A stretch of DNA of 64,000 nt from Synechococcus sp. PROS-9-1 (GTDB taxonomy: Bacteria > Cyanobacteriota > Cyanobacteriia > PCC-6307 > Cyanobiaceae), in NCBI RefSeq assembly GCF_014279775.1, contig NZ_CP047961.1, forward strand, positions 1-64,000, in the 5' to 3' direction. Both the position numbers and the translations under genes were made by a program. The notes under the pieces are model-generated. The model did no database searches, was not told the origin of the DNA, and worked only from the letters and a program-made list of their open reading frames with translations. This document shows positions 46,702-55,948 of the stretch, one piece after another; position 1 is the first letter of the stretch; every line of letters begins with the position of its first letter.

Positions 46702-47097
46702 ATGGCTGACAAGCAACCGTTTGACACCCTGAGACTGGCGTTAATGCAGGACGTGTTGCCTGTGGGGCTCGCCTTAGTGGAGCGGGTCCGTACTGGAGGC
46801 CCCGGCAAGGCGGTGGAATCGTTCACCTCAGGCGGGTCGGATCCTTTGCGTGAGTTGCGCGATGAAGGTGAGCCGGCAGCGAAGGGTGTGCGTGAACGAC
46901 TCGATCAAGTGAGTCCTGGGCTCGGCAATCCAGTCATGCCGGTGCAGGTGGCTGTGGAGGAGCCTTCAGATGAGGTGGTTGACGTCCTAGAAGAAGGCCG
47001 TTCACCAGAACAGGAAGAACAGCAGTTAGGCGAGGTTCTCTCGAGGATTACCCAGCGGCTTCAGGCCTTGGAAGCTCAGTTAGAGCAAGAGAGCTAA
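46702..47097 (+). CDS. Small acidic protein of unknown function
   Basis: 131 residues from ATG 46702. The N-terminal helix TLRLALMQDVLPVGLALVER is amphipathic, the middle is Gly/Pro-rich, and the C-terminus is an acidic coiled coil (QQLGEVLSRITQRLQALEAQLEQE). It sits 14 bases after the previous gene and 5 before mrdA, so all three may be co-transcribed, possibly linking it to cell-wall synthesis (inference). Not recognised. Confidence 0.6.
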   Translation: MADKQPFDTLRLALMQDVLPVGLALVERVRTGGPGKAVESFTSGGSDPLRELRDEGEPAAKGVRERLDQVSPGLGNPVMPVQVAVEEPSDEVVDVLEEGRSPEQEEQQLGEVLSRITQRLQALEAQLEQES

Positions 47098-47102
47098 AGG
47101 GC

Positions 47103-48899
47103 ATGACCCGCTCCGCCTCTTCCCAAAAGGATGCTCAGCGTCAAAGCGGATTGCGCCAGCAGCCCCTGGTCTTGTTCGGATTGGTGCTGTTGTTTTGCAG
47201 CGCCATGGTTGCTCGCCTGGTGTGGCTCCAGGTGTTGGAGGGCCCTCGCTACAGGCAGTTGGCGGATGAAAACCGCATTCGACTCGTACCCAGATCGCCA
47301 ACGCGTGGCCGTCTGCTTGATCGCAAAGGACGGGTCTTGGCCTCCAGCAAGCTCACCTATTCCTTGTATGTGGAGCCGCGCTTGGTGGATGACGCGGCCT
47401 GGCCGGAGTTGCGCGATCGCCTTGCCAGGCTTCTGGATCTGAACCCGTTGACGCTGGATCGTCGCCGCCAGTCGGGGCCGGATCGGAATGGTTACCGCAT
47501 CAATTTGGCCAGCGAACTCAGCTCCGAGCAGGTGCTTCGTTTCCGCGAGCAGTCCCTCGGACTGCAGGGAGCCCAAGTGGACGTGGATATTCTTCGCGCC
47601 TATCCCCACGGAACGCTCGCAGCCCATACCCTCGGATACACCCAGCCGATCACTGAGCAGGAATACAAAGCACTGGCTGATCGGGGTTACAAGATTCGCG
47701 ATCGAATTGGTCGCATCGGCGTCGAGGCGGCCTACGAGTCGCATTTACGTGGCAAGTGGGGCGGGCAAATGCTCGAAGTGAATGCCATGGGTGAGGTGCA
47801 GAGGCACCTAGGTGATCGACCATCGGTGGCAGGAAAAGACCTCACGCTCACGCTCGATCTTGATCTTCAGAAGACGGCTGAGCAGGCGTTGGCTGATAAA
47901 CCTGGCGGCGCAATCGTGGCGATGGACCCTCGCAACGGAGCGATCCTGGCCCTTGCGAGCAACCCGAATTTTGACCCCAACTTTTTCTCGAAACTTGTCA
48001 CCACTCAGAAGGAGTACGACGCACTGTTTTCCAATCCCAAAAAGCCGCTGCTGAGCCGTGCCATGAATGCCTATGACCCTGGAAGCACTTGGAAGCCCGT
48101 GACGGCAATGGCAGGGATGGCGTCGGGCAAGTTTCCTCCTGAGGTCAAGTTGAACACCACCGCCTGCATCACCTACGGCGGTCATTGTTTTCCTGATCAC
48201 AATGGCGCTGGGTTTGGACGGATTGGCTACGCCGATGCCCTGCGTTTCTCTAGCAACACCTTTTTCTATCAAGTGGGTGTGGGTTCGGGTTCGCTCGCTC
48301 TCAAGAAAGCGGCCACGCAACTGGGTTTTGGGCGTAAGACAGGGATTGAGATCGGTTGGGAGGAAAACGTGGGTCTCGTAGGAGATGAAGATTGGGCGAA
48401 GGATGGCCGCGGCTGGGCGGAGCCTGGTTCCACTCCTTGGATCCCTGAGGACATGGCCTCTGCTTCGATTGGCCAGTCGGTGGTGCAGATTACCCCTCTG
48501 CAATTGGCACGGGCGTATTGCGTGTTTGCCAATGGTGGTTGGCTGGTCACCCCCCATCTGGCAGATCAAGGCTTGGATTGGACCGCTCCATCGCGGCGCT
48601 CCAAGCTGCCGATCAAGCCATCAACCCTGGCCAAGATCCGTGAAGGCTTGCGCAAGGTGGTGGAGGATGGCACCGGCTACGGCCTGAACGGTGAGGGGAT
48701 TCCTCCTTCGGCTGGCAAGACCGGTACAGCGGAGGACAGCACGGGCGGCCCAGATCATGCCTGGTTTGCCAGTTATGCCCCTTACCCGAATGGAGAGATC
48801 GTTGTGGTGGCCTTTGCTCAGAACACCCCTGGGGGTGGCTCAGTGCATGCGCTACCGATGGCTAAGAAAGTGATTGAGGTGTGGAACCGCAATCGCTAA
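47103..48899 (+). CDS. mrdA: Penicillin-binding protein 2 (peptidoglycan transpeptidase)
   Basis: A 598-residue class B PBP, the elongasome transpeptidase that cross-links peptidoglycan with RodA. An N-terminal membrane helix (about 22-42) and the pedestal domain precede the transpeptidase domain with S328TWK in YDPGSTWKP, the SSN motif in RFSSNTFFYQ and KTGTAE. The RSPTRGRLLDRKGRVLA block is typical of PBP2. FtsI (PBP3) is the alternative, but the pedestal layout favours MrdA. Confidence 0.88.
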   Translation: MTRSASSQKDAQRQSGLRQQPLVLFGLVLLFCSAMVARLVWLQVLEGPRYRQLADENRIRLVPRSPTRGRLLDRKGRVLASSKLTYSLYVEPRLVDDAAWPELRDRLARLLDLNPLTLDRRRQSGPDRNGYRINLASELSSEQVLRFREQSLGLQGAQVDVDILRAYPHGTLAAHTLGYTQPITEQEYKALADRGYKIRDRIGRIGVEAAYESHLRGKWGGQMLEVNAMGEVQRHLGDRPSVAGKDLTLTLDLDLQKTAEQALADKPGGAIVAMDPRNGAILALASNPNFDPNFFSKLVTTQKEYDALFSNPKKPLLSRAMNAYDPGSTWKPVTAMAGMASGKFPPEVKLNTTACITYGGHCFPDHNGAGFGRIGYADALRFSSNTFFYQVGVGSGSLALKKAATQLGFGRKTGIEIGWEENVGLVGDEDWAKDGRGWAEPGSTPWIPEDMASASIGQSVVQITPLQLARAYCVFANGGWLVTPHLADQGLDWTAPSRRSKLPIKPSTLAKIREGLRKVVEDGTGYGLNGEGIPPSAGKTGTAEDSTGGPDHAWFASYAPYPNGEIVVVAFAQNTPGGGSVHALPMAKKVIEVWNRNR

Positions 48900-48909
48900 C
48901 AGACTTGAC

Positions 48910-50055
48910 TTAGGCCGCTGAGCTGATGTCTGAGGAGAGCACCTGACGGTAATAGCCCCGTAGTTGCTCCGTTGCCCCGGCCCAGCCCCAACGTTCTGCT
49001 TCTGAGCGGGCGGCATTGCGGAGGGCTTGACGCTCGAGGTCATTACCAAGCAGCTTGCCGGTGGCTTCGATCAAGCTTCCTGCTCCCGCATCGGCTCCGT
49101 CCGGTTCATAGAGACAACCGTTCACACCGTCGCTAATGATGTCCGGGATACCGCCGCGATTGGCGCCCACCACGGGGCAGCCAGCGGCCATCGCCTCGAG
49201 CAACACAAGGCCAAGGGTTTCGGTGCTGGAGGGGAAGAGGAAGGCATCACCGCTGGCATAGGCCCCAGCGAGTTCTTCGCCAGCCAGATAACCCACAAAG
49301 GTGGTGGCTGTTCCCTCGAAATGCTTCTCCAGTTGCTGCCGGTGGGGGCCATCGCCTACCAGCGCCAGTCGCGCATCGGGCAAGGCTTCCAGCACCGGAC
49401 GGATCCGTTCGATCTGCTTTTCTGCGGAGAGCCGACCCACATACAGCAGAAGCTCTCCGCGGTCGTCGTATTCACCAAGCAAGCGTTGACGGAGTTCTGG
49501 GCTACGCAACTCAGGCCGGAACATCTCCGTATCGACGCCCCGCTGCCATAGCGCGGTGTGCTGGATGCCCTTATCGCTGAGCTCTTGCACCATCGCGGTG
49601 GAGGTGCAGAGATTCAGCACAGCTTGGTTATGAGCCGCTTTTAGGAGCTCCCACAACAAGGGTTCGAGCATGCCCATGCCGTAGTGCTCGAGATACTTCG
49701 GCAGGTGTGTGTGATAGCTGGCGATCAGGGGGATGGATTTGGTCTTGGCGAGCCAGATGCCTCCCAATCCCAGAACCGCTGGGTTCACCACGTGGATCAG
49801 GTCTGGCTGGAAGGCATCGATGGCCTCGGAGACAGCTGGACGCGGTAAGGCCAGCTTCAGCTCTGGGTAGAGCGGCAAGGGCATGGCAGGAACGCCCACC
49901 ACCTTCGCCCCCATGTAGTTGCTGGGTGCGCCTTCCGGACAAAACACCACCACCTCATCTCCCGCATCCACCAAATGCTTCACCGTTTTGGTGAGCCGGG
50001 TGACGATGCCGTCGACTTTGGGGAGGAAGGTTTCTGTAAAGAAGGCGATTTTCAA
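48910..50055 (-). CDS. sqdX: Sulfoquinovosyltransferase SqdX
   Basis: A 381-residue GT4-type glycosyltransferase that moves sulfoquinovose from UDP-SQ to diacylglycerol, the last step of sulfolipid (SQDG) synthesis. KIAFFTETFLPKVDGIV is the N-terminal donor site, and FLFPSSTETLGLVLLEAMAAG is the GT4 EX7E region. The start is taken as TTG 50055 because it directly precedes the family N-terminus. Longer readings run into sqdB. It is 13 bases after the sqdB stop, so an sqdB-sqdX operon is likely. Confidence 0.92.
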   Translation of the reverse strand: MKIAFFTETFLPKVDGIVTRLTKTVKHLVDAGDEVVVFCPEGAPSNYMGAKVVGVPAMPLPLYPELKLALPRPAVSEAIDAFQPDLIHVVNPAVLGLGGIWLAKTKSIPLIASYHTHLPKYLEHYGMGMLEPLLWELLKAAHNQAVLNLCTSTAMVQELSDKGIQHTALWQRGVDTEMFRPELRSPELRQRLLGEYDDRGELLLYVGRLSAEKQIERIRPVLEALPDARLALVGDGPHRQQLEKHFEGTATTFVGYLAGEELAGAYASGDAFLFPSSTETLGLVLLEAMAAGCPVVGANRGGIPDIISDGVNGCLYEPDGADAGAGSLIEATGKLLGNDLERQALRNAARSEAERWGWAGATEQLRGYYRQVLSSDISSAA

Positions 50056-50068
50056 GGGTTCGTCCCGA

Positions 50069-51265
50069 TCAGGAGGCGTTGCCAATGGCTTGGGCCTGCG
50101 TCTTGGTCCAGGCCGACGTGCAGAGGATGCGATTGCGGTCGCAGCGATCGGCGTATTTCGTCGCAATTTCTACGACTTCTTTGAGAAGGCCGTCATCAAG
50201 GGTGGTGGGTTTAAGCCCAAGCTCGATGAAGCAGCGGTTGTCCACGATCAGATCGTTTTCAACGGCTTCATTGCGGGGGTTCGGAAGATTGTTGACCTGA
50301 GCGCCTGTCAGCGCAGCCACCTTGTTGGCGAGTTCGCCCACTTGGTGGCTCTCGGTCATTTGGTTGAAGATCTTGACACGTTCGCCTTTCTCTGGCCGGT
50401 TTTCGAGCGCGAGCTGCACGCAACGCACCGAGTCACGGATGTGAATGAAAGCCCGGGTTTGACCGCCCGTGCCATGCACGGTGAGGGGATATCCGATCGC
50501 TGCTTGCATCAGGAACCGGTTTAGAACCGTTCCGTAGTCACCGTCGTAATCAAAGCGGTTGGTGAGACGCGGATCACGATCCGTGGCCTCGGTGTTGGTG
50601 CCCCAAACAATCCCTTGGTGAAGGTCGGTAATTCTGACCTTGTCGTTCTTGTTGTAGTACAGGAACAGCAACTGATCGAGCGTCTTGGTCATGTGATAAA
50701 CGCTGCCAGGACTGGCCGGATGAAGAATTTCCTCTTCAAAACGGCTGCCGTCAGGCTGGGGCACTTCCACCTTGAGGTAGCCCTCAGGAATGGTGGCGCC
50801 ACGGTGGGAGCCATAGCCGTACACACCCATGGTGCCGAGGTGCACCACGTGGATGTCTTGGCCAGACTCGACGATCGCGGCCAGCAGGTTGTGGGTGCCG
50901 TTCACGTTGTTGTCAACGGTGTAGCGCTTGGTGGCGCTGCTCTTCATGGAATAGGGCGCAGCGCGCTGTTCGGCGAAGTGCACGATCGCATCGGGCTTCT
51001 CTTCGATGATGAGATCGAGGAGCCGTTGGTATTCGTGGGCGATATCCATGTGGATGAATCGCATGGGCTTGCCGCCAATGCTTTCCCACACGTTGAGACG
51101 TTCACCGATGCTCGTGATCGGCGTTAACGACTCCACCTCAAGGTCGATATCGATCTTGCGACGGCTGAGGTTGTCCACGATCAAAACATCGTGATCTTGG
51201 TCAGCCAAATTCACCGCACAAGGCCAGCCGCAGAAGCCGTCACCACCTAAAACGAGAACTTTCAC
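50069..51265 (-). CDS. sqdB: UDP-sulfoquinovose synthase
   Basis: A 398-residue SDR-family enzyme that makes UDP-sulfoquinovose from UDP-glucose and sulfite. KVLVLGGDGFCGWPCAVNLA is the NAD fold, and the active-site region AEQRAAPYSMKS with TMGVYGYGSH (catalytic Thr and Tyr) matches SqdB. The start is GTG 51265 with AGGAG six bases upstream. It lies downstream of a 55-codon membrane-protein gene and upstream of sqdX. Confidence 0.95.
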   Translation of the reverse strand: MKVLVLGGDGFCGWPCAVNLADQDHDVLIVDNLSRRKIDIDLEVESLTPITSIGERLNVWESIGGKPMRFIHMDIAHEYQRLLDLIIEEKPDAIVHFAEQRAAPYSMKSSATKRYTVDNNVNGTHNLLAAIVESGQDIHVVHLGTMGVYGYGSHRGATIPEGYLKVEVPQPDGSRFEEEILHPASPGSVYHMTKTLDQLLFLYYNKNDKVRITDLHQGIVWGTNTEATDRDPRLTNRFDYDGDYGTVLNRFLMQAAIGYPLTVHGTGGQTRAFIHIRDSVRCVQLALENRPEKGERVKIFNQMTESHQVGELANKVAALTGAQVNNLPNPRNEAVENDLIVDNRCFIELGLKPTTLDDGLLKEVVEIATKYADRCDRNRILCTSAWTKTQAQAIGNAS

Positions 51266-51323
51266 CCCAAACTCCTGCTGAAGCGAGCAAGCCGCTGATT
51301 TCTGGCAAGCTACTACAGGCTTT

Positions 51324-51491
51324 TTAGCTGACGGCTACGGACAGAGCCATAAGGGCGATCACAAGCACTGCGCCAGAGATGATCAGGAGCCGAGACCCGT
51401 TGCTGAGAGAGGCTTCATCGCTGATGACTTCCATACGAGGTTCCTTCGCGAAGGCGTTGAGGCGACCGCCATCTTCTTGGGTGACCTGCAT
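51324..51491 (-). CDS. 55-residue Hlip-like membrane protein
   Basis: The reading frame from ATG 51491 gives QEDGGRLNAFAKEPRMEV followed by a plain membrane helix (LLIISGAVLVIALMALSVAV). RLNxFAxEP matches the N-terminal motif of cyanobacterial high-light-inducible proteins (HliA/HliB), recalled from memory. The chlorophyll-binding ExxNGRxAMxG core is replaced by NGSRLLIISG. It is 58 bases upstream of sqdB on the same strand. It may be a degenerate Hlip or a separate thylakoid protein. Confidence 0.75.
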   Translation of the reverse strand: MQVTQEDGGRLNAFAKEPRMEVISDEASLSNGSRLLIISGAVLVIALMALSVAVS

Positions 51492-51519
51492 GGAATGAGT
51501 TGCAACTGAACGGGACCTT

Positions 51520-51612
51520 ATGGAGTTGATCGTTGTTGCGCTCGTGCTCCTTCATGTTCCTTTACTCCCCGAGATCTGCTGTTACGTCGAGGTGATGAAC
51601 GTTTTGGTGTGA
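51520..51612 (+). CDS. Possible 30-residue hydrophobic peptide
   Basis: An ORF of 30 codons from ATG 51520 encodes MELIVVALVLLHVPLLPEIC and ten more residues. It resembles single-helix photosynthetic subunits in size but matches none I know. It is divergent from the Hlip-like gene. It may be chance. Confidence 0.2.
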   Translation: MELIVVALVLLHVPLLPEICCYVEVMNVLV

Positions 51613-51624
51613 GGATTGTTGTTG

Positions 51625-52437
51625 CTAGGTGTTGATGCGTCCACTGGTGGGGGAGCTCGGAGAGGCTTCTGCACGGGATGGCAATCGGCCAGCGAGCAAA
51701 GATTGGCGTCCTGCCTGCACGGCGGAGGCCATCGCTTCTGCCATGAGAGGAGGTTGTCCAGCGAGGGCGATGGCGCTGTTGATGAGAACGGCATCAGCGC
51801 CCATCTCCATCGCCTGGGCTGCATCACTTGGTACGCCGATTCCCGCATCCACCACCACCGGCACCCTGGCGTTCTCAATGATCAGACCAATGTTGGCGGC
51901 ATTGCGCAAGCCCTGACCTGATCCAATGGGGGATCCCAGCGGCATCACGGTGGCGCAGCCCGCCTCTTCCAAACGCTTAGCCAGGAGTGGGTCGGCATTG
52001 ATGTAGGGGAGCACTGTGAAGCCCTCCTTCACCAGCATTTCTGCCGCTTCCAATGTGCCAAAGGGGTCGGGCAGCAAATGACGACTGTCTGGAATGACCT
52101 CCAATTTCACAAAGTTGTTGTTGTCTTGACCGGCCAGCTTCGCGAGCTCCCTGCCGAGCCGGGCTACCCGTACGGCCTCTTCCGCGTTAATGCACCCCGC
52201 CGTATTGGGAAGCATCCAGATTCGAGACCAGTCAATTGCTTCCATCAGGCCTGCATGCCCCTCAGCGACCGCCTGAACCCGCCGCACGGCAACCGTGACC
52301 ATCTCGCAGCCTGAGCGCTGCAGGCTGTGCTGCATGGCCTCCAGGCTTGGGTATTTGCCTGTTCCCGTGATCAGCCTGCTATGGAAGCTGCGCCCTCCGA
52401 TTTGAAGTGCATCGTCGTGAGAGTGGGTCGGATCCAT
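51625..52437 (-). CDS. thiG: Thiazole synthase ThiG
   Basis: A 270-residue TIM-barrel enzyme that forms the thiazole phosphate of thiamine from DXP, ThiS thiocarboxylate and dehydroglycine. The [18 protein letters not shown] block carries the Schiff-base lysine. [34 protein letters not shown] and [19 protein letters not shown] follow. ATG 52437 is chosen over an upstream TTG (52485) because it gives the family start. No ThiS or ThiO gene is adjacent. I saw no thi-box riboswitch upstream. Confidence 0.94.
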   Translation of the reverse strand: MDPTHSHDDALQIGGRSFHSRLITGTGKYPSLEAMQHSLQRSGCEMVTVAVRRVQAVAEGHAGLMEAIDWSRIWMLPNTAGCINAEEAVRVARLGRELAKLAGQDNNNFVKLEVIPDSRHLLPDPFGTLEAAEMLVKEGFTVLPYINADPLLAKRLEEAGCATVMPLGSPIGSGQGLRNAANIGLIIENARVPVVVDAGIGVPSDAAQAMEMGADAVLINSAIALAGQPPLMAEAMASAVQAGRQSLLAGRLPSRAEASPSSPTSGRINT

Positions 52438-52530
52438 AAGGGTCAGTTGCGGTTTGGTTGGAGAACCGGATCGTGATGCGGTCAAGCAGGCCGCAACCGC
52501 TCTACCGTGCGTCCATCATCCATTCCGTGC

Positions 52531-53052
52531 ATGCCCGTTCCTCCCGTCATCGACATACCGGTTGAGATTCAGGCACCATTTGAGTCTTCCCAATCGTTTG
52601 ATAGTTCACAACTTGCGATTCCTCTCGAACTTGAGGGATCGGTTGAAAGTTTTGATCCTGTCGCCCGCGCGGCTGACTTAGCAGCCACTCTGCCTCGCGA
52701 GTGGTGCGGAAATTACACCTCATTTACGTCCAATTCCACCGTGGATGTGGAATTGACTTTGACCCGTTTGAAGCCAATGGGCCAGATGGTGGATTTACGC
52801 GGTGAGATGCGTATTGGTTCAATCTCTACGCCTGTTCAGGGCAATCTCAATGCCAAGTCGGATCAGCTTGACCTTTTGCCTCTGTCTCCTGAGCTCACCA
52901 ATGACTTGGAAATTGGCGGGAGATTTTTAGGCTTACAGGACTTTTCGTTGGCTGGATGGGACGCTCCAAGGCTGACCAACTCAGGCGGACGTCTTGACCT
53001 CTCGCGCAGCTGCGCTGTTTCAGAATCCGCGCCCATCCGGGCCCTTTGGTGA
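52531..53052 (+). CDS. Conserved protein of unknown function
   Basis: 173 residues from ATG 52531 (GTG 52507 adds eight). It has no signal peptide or membrane helix. The core LPREWCGNYTSFTSNSTVDV is followed by short beta-type segments (ELTLTRLKPMGQMVDLRGEM), suggesting a small beta domain. It is divergent from thiG. Its last 33 bases overlap the convergent Ycf37-like gene. Not recognised. Confidence 0.65.
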   Translation: MPVPPVIDIPVEIQAPFESSQSFDSSQLAIPLELEGSVESFDPVARAADLAATLPREWCGNYTSFTSNSTVDVELTLTRLKPMGQMVDLRGEMRIGSISTPVQGNLNAKSDQLDLLPLSPELTNDLEIGGRFLGLQDFSLAGWDAPRLTNSGGRLDLSRSCAVSESAPIRALW

Positions 53053-53598
53053 AGCTTGGTTTGAGGAGGTTTTTCCTTTTGCAGCGGAGCGTTCCAAGCG
53101 ATTTAATCGCTTGCGAGCTGTTTTATTTTTAGGGTCAAGAACGAGTGCTTGGCGATAGAGGTCACAGGCTTCCTCATTCTCTAGGAGGCGTTCTTGGGCA
53201 AAAGCGAGATTATTAATCGCCACTGGATAATCCTCTTTCGCTCGTAGTGCCGCTTTGTAGTGGCGTACGGCAGTCGTGAAATCTTTTTCAGCTGCTAGCG
53301 CATAGCCCAAGGCATTTTCGATGAGTGCGCGCGCTTCATTGGGCTCGTCGTTGAGCCTTTTAACGGCCTGGCGCAACGTCACAATCGCCTGTGGGTACAG
53401 GCGCTTGCGCAATTGAACAGACGCCAGCTCATACAAAGCACCTGCGTCCTTGGAGGACGCGACCTTCGCTTGCTCCATCTTGAGCAGGCTTTGTTCGTCG
53501 CGACGAACACGTAAAAATTGGCGACCGCCGACAACAGCGACGATCGCCAAGAGGCCAATCAGGCCCAATAGATAGGTCTGAGGCAGGAAAGCATTCAT
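53020..53598 (-). CDS. ycf37: Ycf37-like TPR protein
   Basis: A 192-residue protein. An N-terminal membrane helix (QTYLLGLIGLLAIVAVVGG) is followed by three TPR units (YELASVQLRKRLYPQAIVTL, ENALGYALAAEKDFTTAVRH and AINNLAFAQERLLENEEACD) and a basic tail. The layout matches Ycf37, which in Synechocystis and algae helps stabilise or assemble photosystem I. It is minus strand, just after rplT in reading order. Confidence 0.8.
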   Translation of the reverse strand: MNAFLPQTYLLGLIGLLAIVAVVGGRQFLRVRRDEQSLLKMEQAKVASSKDAGALYELASVQLRKRLYPQAIVTLRQAVKRLNDEPNEARALIENALGYALAAEKDFTTAVRHYKAALRAKEDYPVAINNLAFAQERLLENEEACDLYRQALVLDPKNKTARKRLNRLERSAAKGKTSSNQASPKGPDGRGF

Positions 53599-53614
53599 GT
53601 CAGACCCAAGAAAC

Positions 53615-53628
53615 GTCCCGATTGGGAC
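53615..53628 (-). terminator. Weak terminator-like hairpin after rplT
   Basis: GTCCC and GGGAC arms enclose GATT. On the minus strand the hairpin lies just after the rplT stop and is followed by GTTTCTT, a poor U-tract. It could end or attenuate rpmI-rplT transcripts before the Ycf37-like gene. Confidence 0.35.
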
Positions 53629-53634
53629 TGATCA

Positions 53635-53982
53635 TTAACCCTGAGTGGCATTCACGACGTTGGCGAAACTCGCAGGATCGACAACAGCCATTTGAGCCAA
53701 CATTTTGCGGTTGATCCGCACGTCAGCTTTCTTGAGGCCACCAATCAAACGGCTATAGCTCACGCCATTCATCCGTGCTGCAGCATTGATCCGTGCAATC
53801 CAAAGACGGCGGAAATCACGCTTGCGACGACGACGATCGCGGTAGGCATTACAAAGCGCCTTCATGACGCGTTGATTTGCCGTACGGAACAGTGTTCCGT
53901 TGCTGCCGCGGAAGCCACGGGCTAAGCGAAGAATTTTATTGCGGCGTTTACGGGCAACATTGCCTCTCTTGACGCGAGCCAT
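53635..53982 (-). CDS. rplT: 50S ribosomal protein L20
   Basis: A 115-residue L20, a basic early-binding protein of 23S rRNA. The N-terminal [18 protein letters not shown] tail and [17 protein letters not shown] are canonical. L20 often represses its own operon, but no such site can be confirmed here. It lies 72 bases after rpmI. infC is not adjacent. Confidence 0.97.
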   Translation of the reverse strand: MARVKRGNVARKRRNKILRLARGFRGSNGTLFRTANQRVMKALCNAYRDRRRRKRDFRRLWIARINAAARMNGVSYSRLIGGLKKADVRINRKMLAQMAVVDPASFANVVNATQG

Positions 53983-54041
53983 GAATCAGATGTGGAGAAA
54001 TTGAGGGAAAAATGTCCTGCGTGGCTAAGCACCTGGCAAGA

Positions 54042-54060
54042 CTCAGGCCTGAGCTCAGGC
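54042..54060. repeat. Overlapping palindromes at the rpmI stop
   Basis: CTCAGGCCTGAG (54042-54053) and GCCTGAGCTCAGGC (54047-54060) are perfect palindromes sharing seven bases, and they span the rpmI stop codon (54055-54057). In RNA the two hairpins would exclude each other, so the site could switch rplT expression (inference). Confidence 0.45.
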
Positions 54061-54252
54061 GTAGGGCATCATCAGCGTGACGCGTTCTTCGTCGGTGCGA
54101 TCCACCACAGCCTTGGTCTTCAAATGACGCTTCTGTTTCGGCGATTTGTGATCGAGAAGGTGATTATGAAAGGCGCGGCGACGCATGAACTTGCCAGTGC
54201 CTGTTGCTTTGAACCGCTTGGCGGCTGATTTGCGGGTCTTGAGCTTGGGCAT
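54055..54252 (-). CDS. rpmI: 50S ribosomal protein L35
   Basis: A 65-residue L35. [20 protein letters not shown] and the basic [13 protein letters not shown] block are the family standard. ATG 54252 gives the usual length; a longer reading adds 26 unconserved residues. It is first of rpmI-rplT and divergent from the SpoIID gene with 76 bases between starts. Confidence 0.97.
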   Translation of the reverse strand: MPKLKTRKSAAKRFKATGTGKFMRRRAFHNHLLDHKSPKQKRHLKTKAVVDRTDEERVTLMMPYA

Positions 54253-54328
54253 TGGTCTGGCTGCACGCGGCATGATCAACAACCATAGAACGTTGCCTTC
54301 CTTAAAGCCAATCATTTCAAGTCCCTTC

Positions 54329-55942
54329 ATGCTGAATGACGTTGCAGCGAATGTGGTCTTGAATCCTCCCTTTGGCTGGCTGAAACACCGGGTTGTGGTG
54401 CCGTTGGCGTTGGTGAGTGCGATCGCTTGCAGCTGCCGCGCTCAAGAAGCGACCCTCGAACCTGCCCCTCCTGCCGTTGTGACCCATCGATCGGTGCCAT
54501 TGCCGCCCAAGGCCAATGCAGCGCCTTTATGGGTGGCACTGGACGATCACCTCGGCCGCGGCACCACCGCGCAACGTTCCGGGGCCTTGCTCACCTTGAA
54601 CAGTGCTGGCCAGCAGTCACTGAGATTGAGCGATAGATCCGGAACCGAGGTTGCCGAGGCCAGGTCGCTGCGCCTCAGCTGGCGACTTGCCCCTTTGGCT
54701 GCACCTGTGGAGATTGCACGCCAGATTGCTGGTCCCTTCGCCAGTTTTGAATCAGCGGAACGGATTGCGAGGAGCTGGCGTGATCAAGGAGTGGTCGCGC
54801 GCGTGGCCCATCCCGGCGACTGGGAGGTGTGGGCACCCATTGATGCTGAGCCGCTCGATGGGGTCTCGGTGCGGACTTGGTTGCGCACGCTGAAAACGGA
54901 GATAAAAATCGTCTTGGAGGCCCCCTCGGGTGGACGAACCCTGCAGGGACCGCTGATGCTGGAGTCTCCTAATGGTCTGCTCTGGCAGGGAGGCGTTCTG
55001 CGCGGCCCGTTTCGTCTTCAGCCGGACGCCTATGGCAGTTGGACCTTGCTGGAGCAAGTTCCGCTTGAGCGTTATTTAGAGGGGGTGGTTCCCCATGAAA
55101 TCGGCGCTGGATCTCCTGCGGCGGCACTTGAGGCTCAGGCGGTGTTGGCGCGCACCTGGGCCCTGGCGAATCGCCATCGGTTTGCGATCGATGGCTATCA
55201 CCTATGTAGTGATACGCAGTGCCAGGTGTACAGCGATCCCCGTCAGGCCAGTGCTGGGGTGCGTCAGGCGATTGCTGCGACGTCCGGACAGGTGTTGGCT
55301 TGGAAGGGCGAGCCGATTCACGCTTGGTATCACGCCAGCAACGGTGGGGTGATGGCTGGAGGAGAAGAGGCCTGGGAGATGGACTCCCTTCCTTATGTTC
55401 AGGCCCGTGCCGATGGTTCAGCGGCATGGATCAAAGGAATGGCGTTGCCGCTACAGGACGCCTCCTCTGTGCGTGGCTTGCTCGCGCGCGGCGATGCTGC
55501 CTATGGCACGAATCACCCTCGTTTTCGTTGGTCGCGCACGTATAGCGCTGCCCAAGTGGCCCAGGCTTTACGTGCTGCTGGTTTGTCTGCTGGTGTCCCA
55601 AGTGCCCTCAGAGTGCAGAAGAGGGGAGCGAGTGGCAGGGTGCTGGCCCTCGACATCGAGATGACGGCTGACGGGGAGGCGGTCATGTTGCGGTTGGATG
55701 GCATCCGTCGCACCCTGCGTCGCCTGCCCAGCACCTTGTTTGTGATTGAGACACTTGGGCCCGATCGATGGCGTTTTAACGGTGGAGGATTTGGTCATGG
55801 AGTGGGCCTCTCGCAAGCCGGTGCCATCGATTTGGCGGCTCGTGGTTGGAGCTTTGAACGGATTCTCAGTCACTACTATCCGGGGACAACATTGACCACG
55901 GTCCAGCCGCTTTCAAGCTCTGATACCGGTCAGGCCCCTTAA
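54329..55942 (+). CDS. SpoIID/LytB-domain cell-wall protein
   Basis: A 537-residue protein. A short hydrophobic N-terminus ([14 protein letters not shown]) may be a signal sequence or lipobox. The SpoIID domain, about residues 245-520, includes [44 protein letters not shown] and [19 protein letters not shown]. In Bacillus SpoIID is a lytic transglycosylase that cleaves denuded glycan strands. A Pro/Ala-rich lead precedes it. It is 6 bases upstream of the GT2 gene, probably one operon. Confidence 0.88.
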   Translation: MLNDVAANVVLNPPFGWLKHRVVVPLALVSAIACSCRAQEATLEPAPPAVVTHRSVPLPPKANAAPLWVALDDHLGRGTTAQRSGALLTLNSAGQQSLRLSDRSGTEVAEARSLRLSWRLAPLAAPVEIARQIAGPFASFESAERIARSWRDQGVVARVAHPGDWEVWAPIDAEPLDGVSVRTWLRTLKTEIKIVLEAPSGGRTLQGPLMLESPNGLLWQGGVLRGPFRLQPDAYGSWTLLEQVPLERYLEGVVPHEIGAGSPAAALEAQAVLARTWALANRHRFAIDGYHLCSDTQCQVYSDPRQASAGVRQAIAATSGQVLAWKGEPIHAWYHASNGGVMAGGEEAWEMDSLPYVQARADGSAAWIKGMALPLQDASSVRGLLARGDAAYGTNHPRFRWSRTYSAAQVAQALRAAGLSAGVPSALRVQKRGASGRVLALDIEMTADGEAVMLRLDGIRRTLRRLPSTLFVIETLGPDRWRFNGGGFGHGVGLSQAGAIDLAARGWSFERILSHYYPGTTLTTVQPLSSSDTGQAP

Positions 55943-55948
55943 AGTCCG

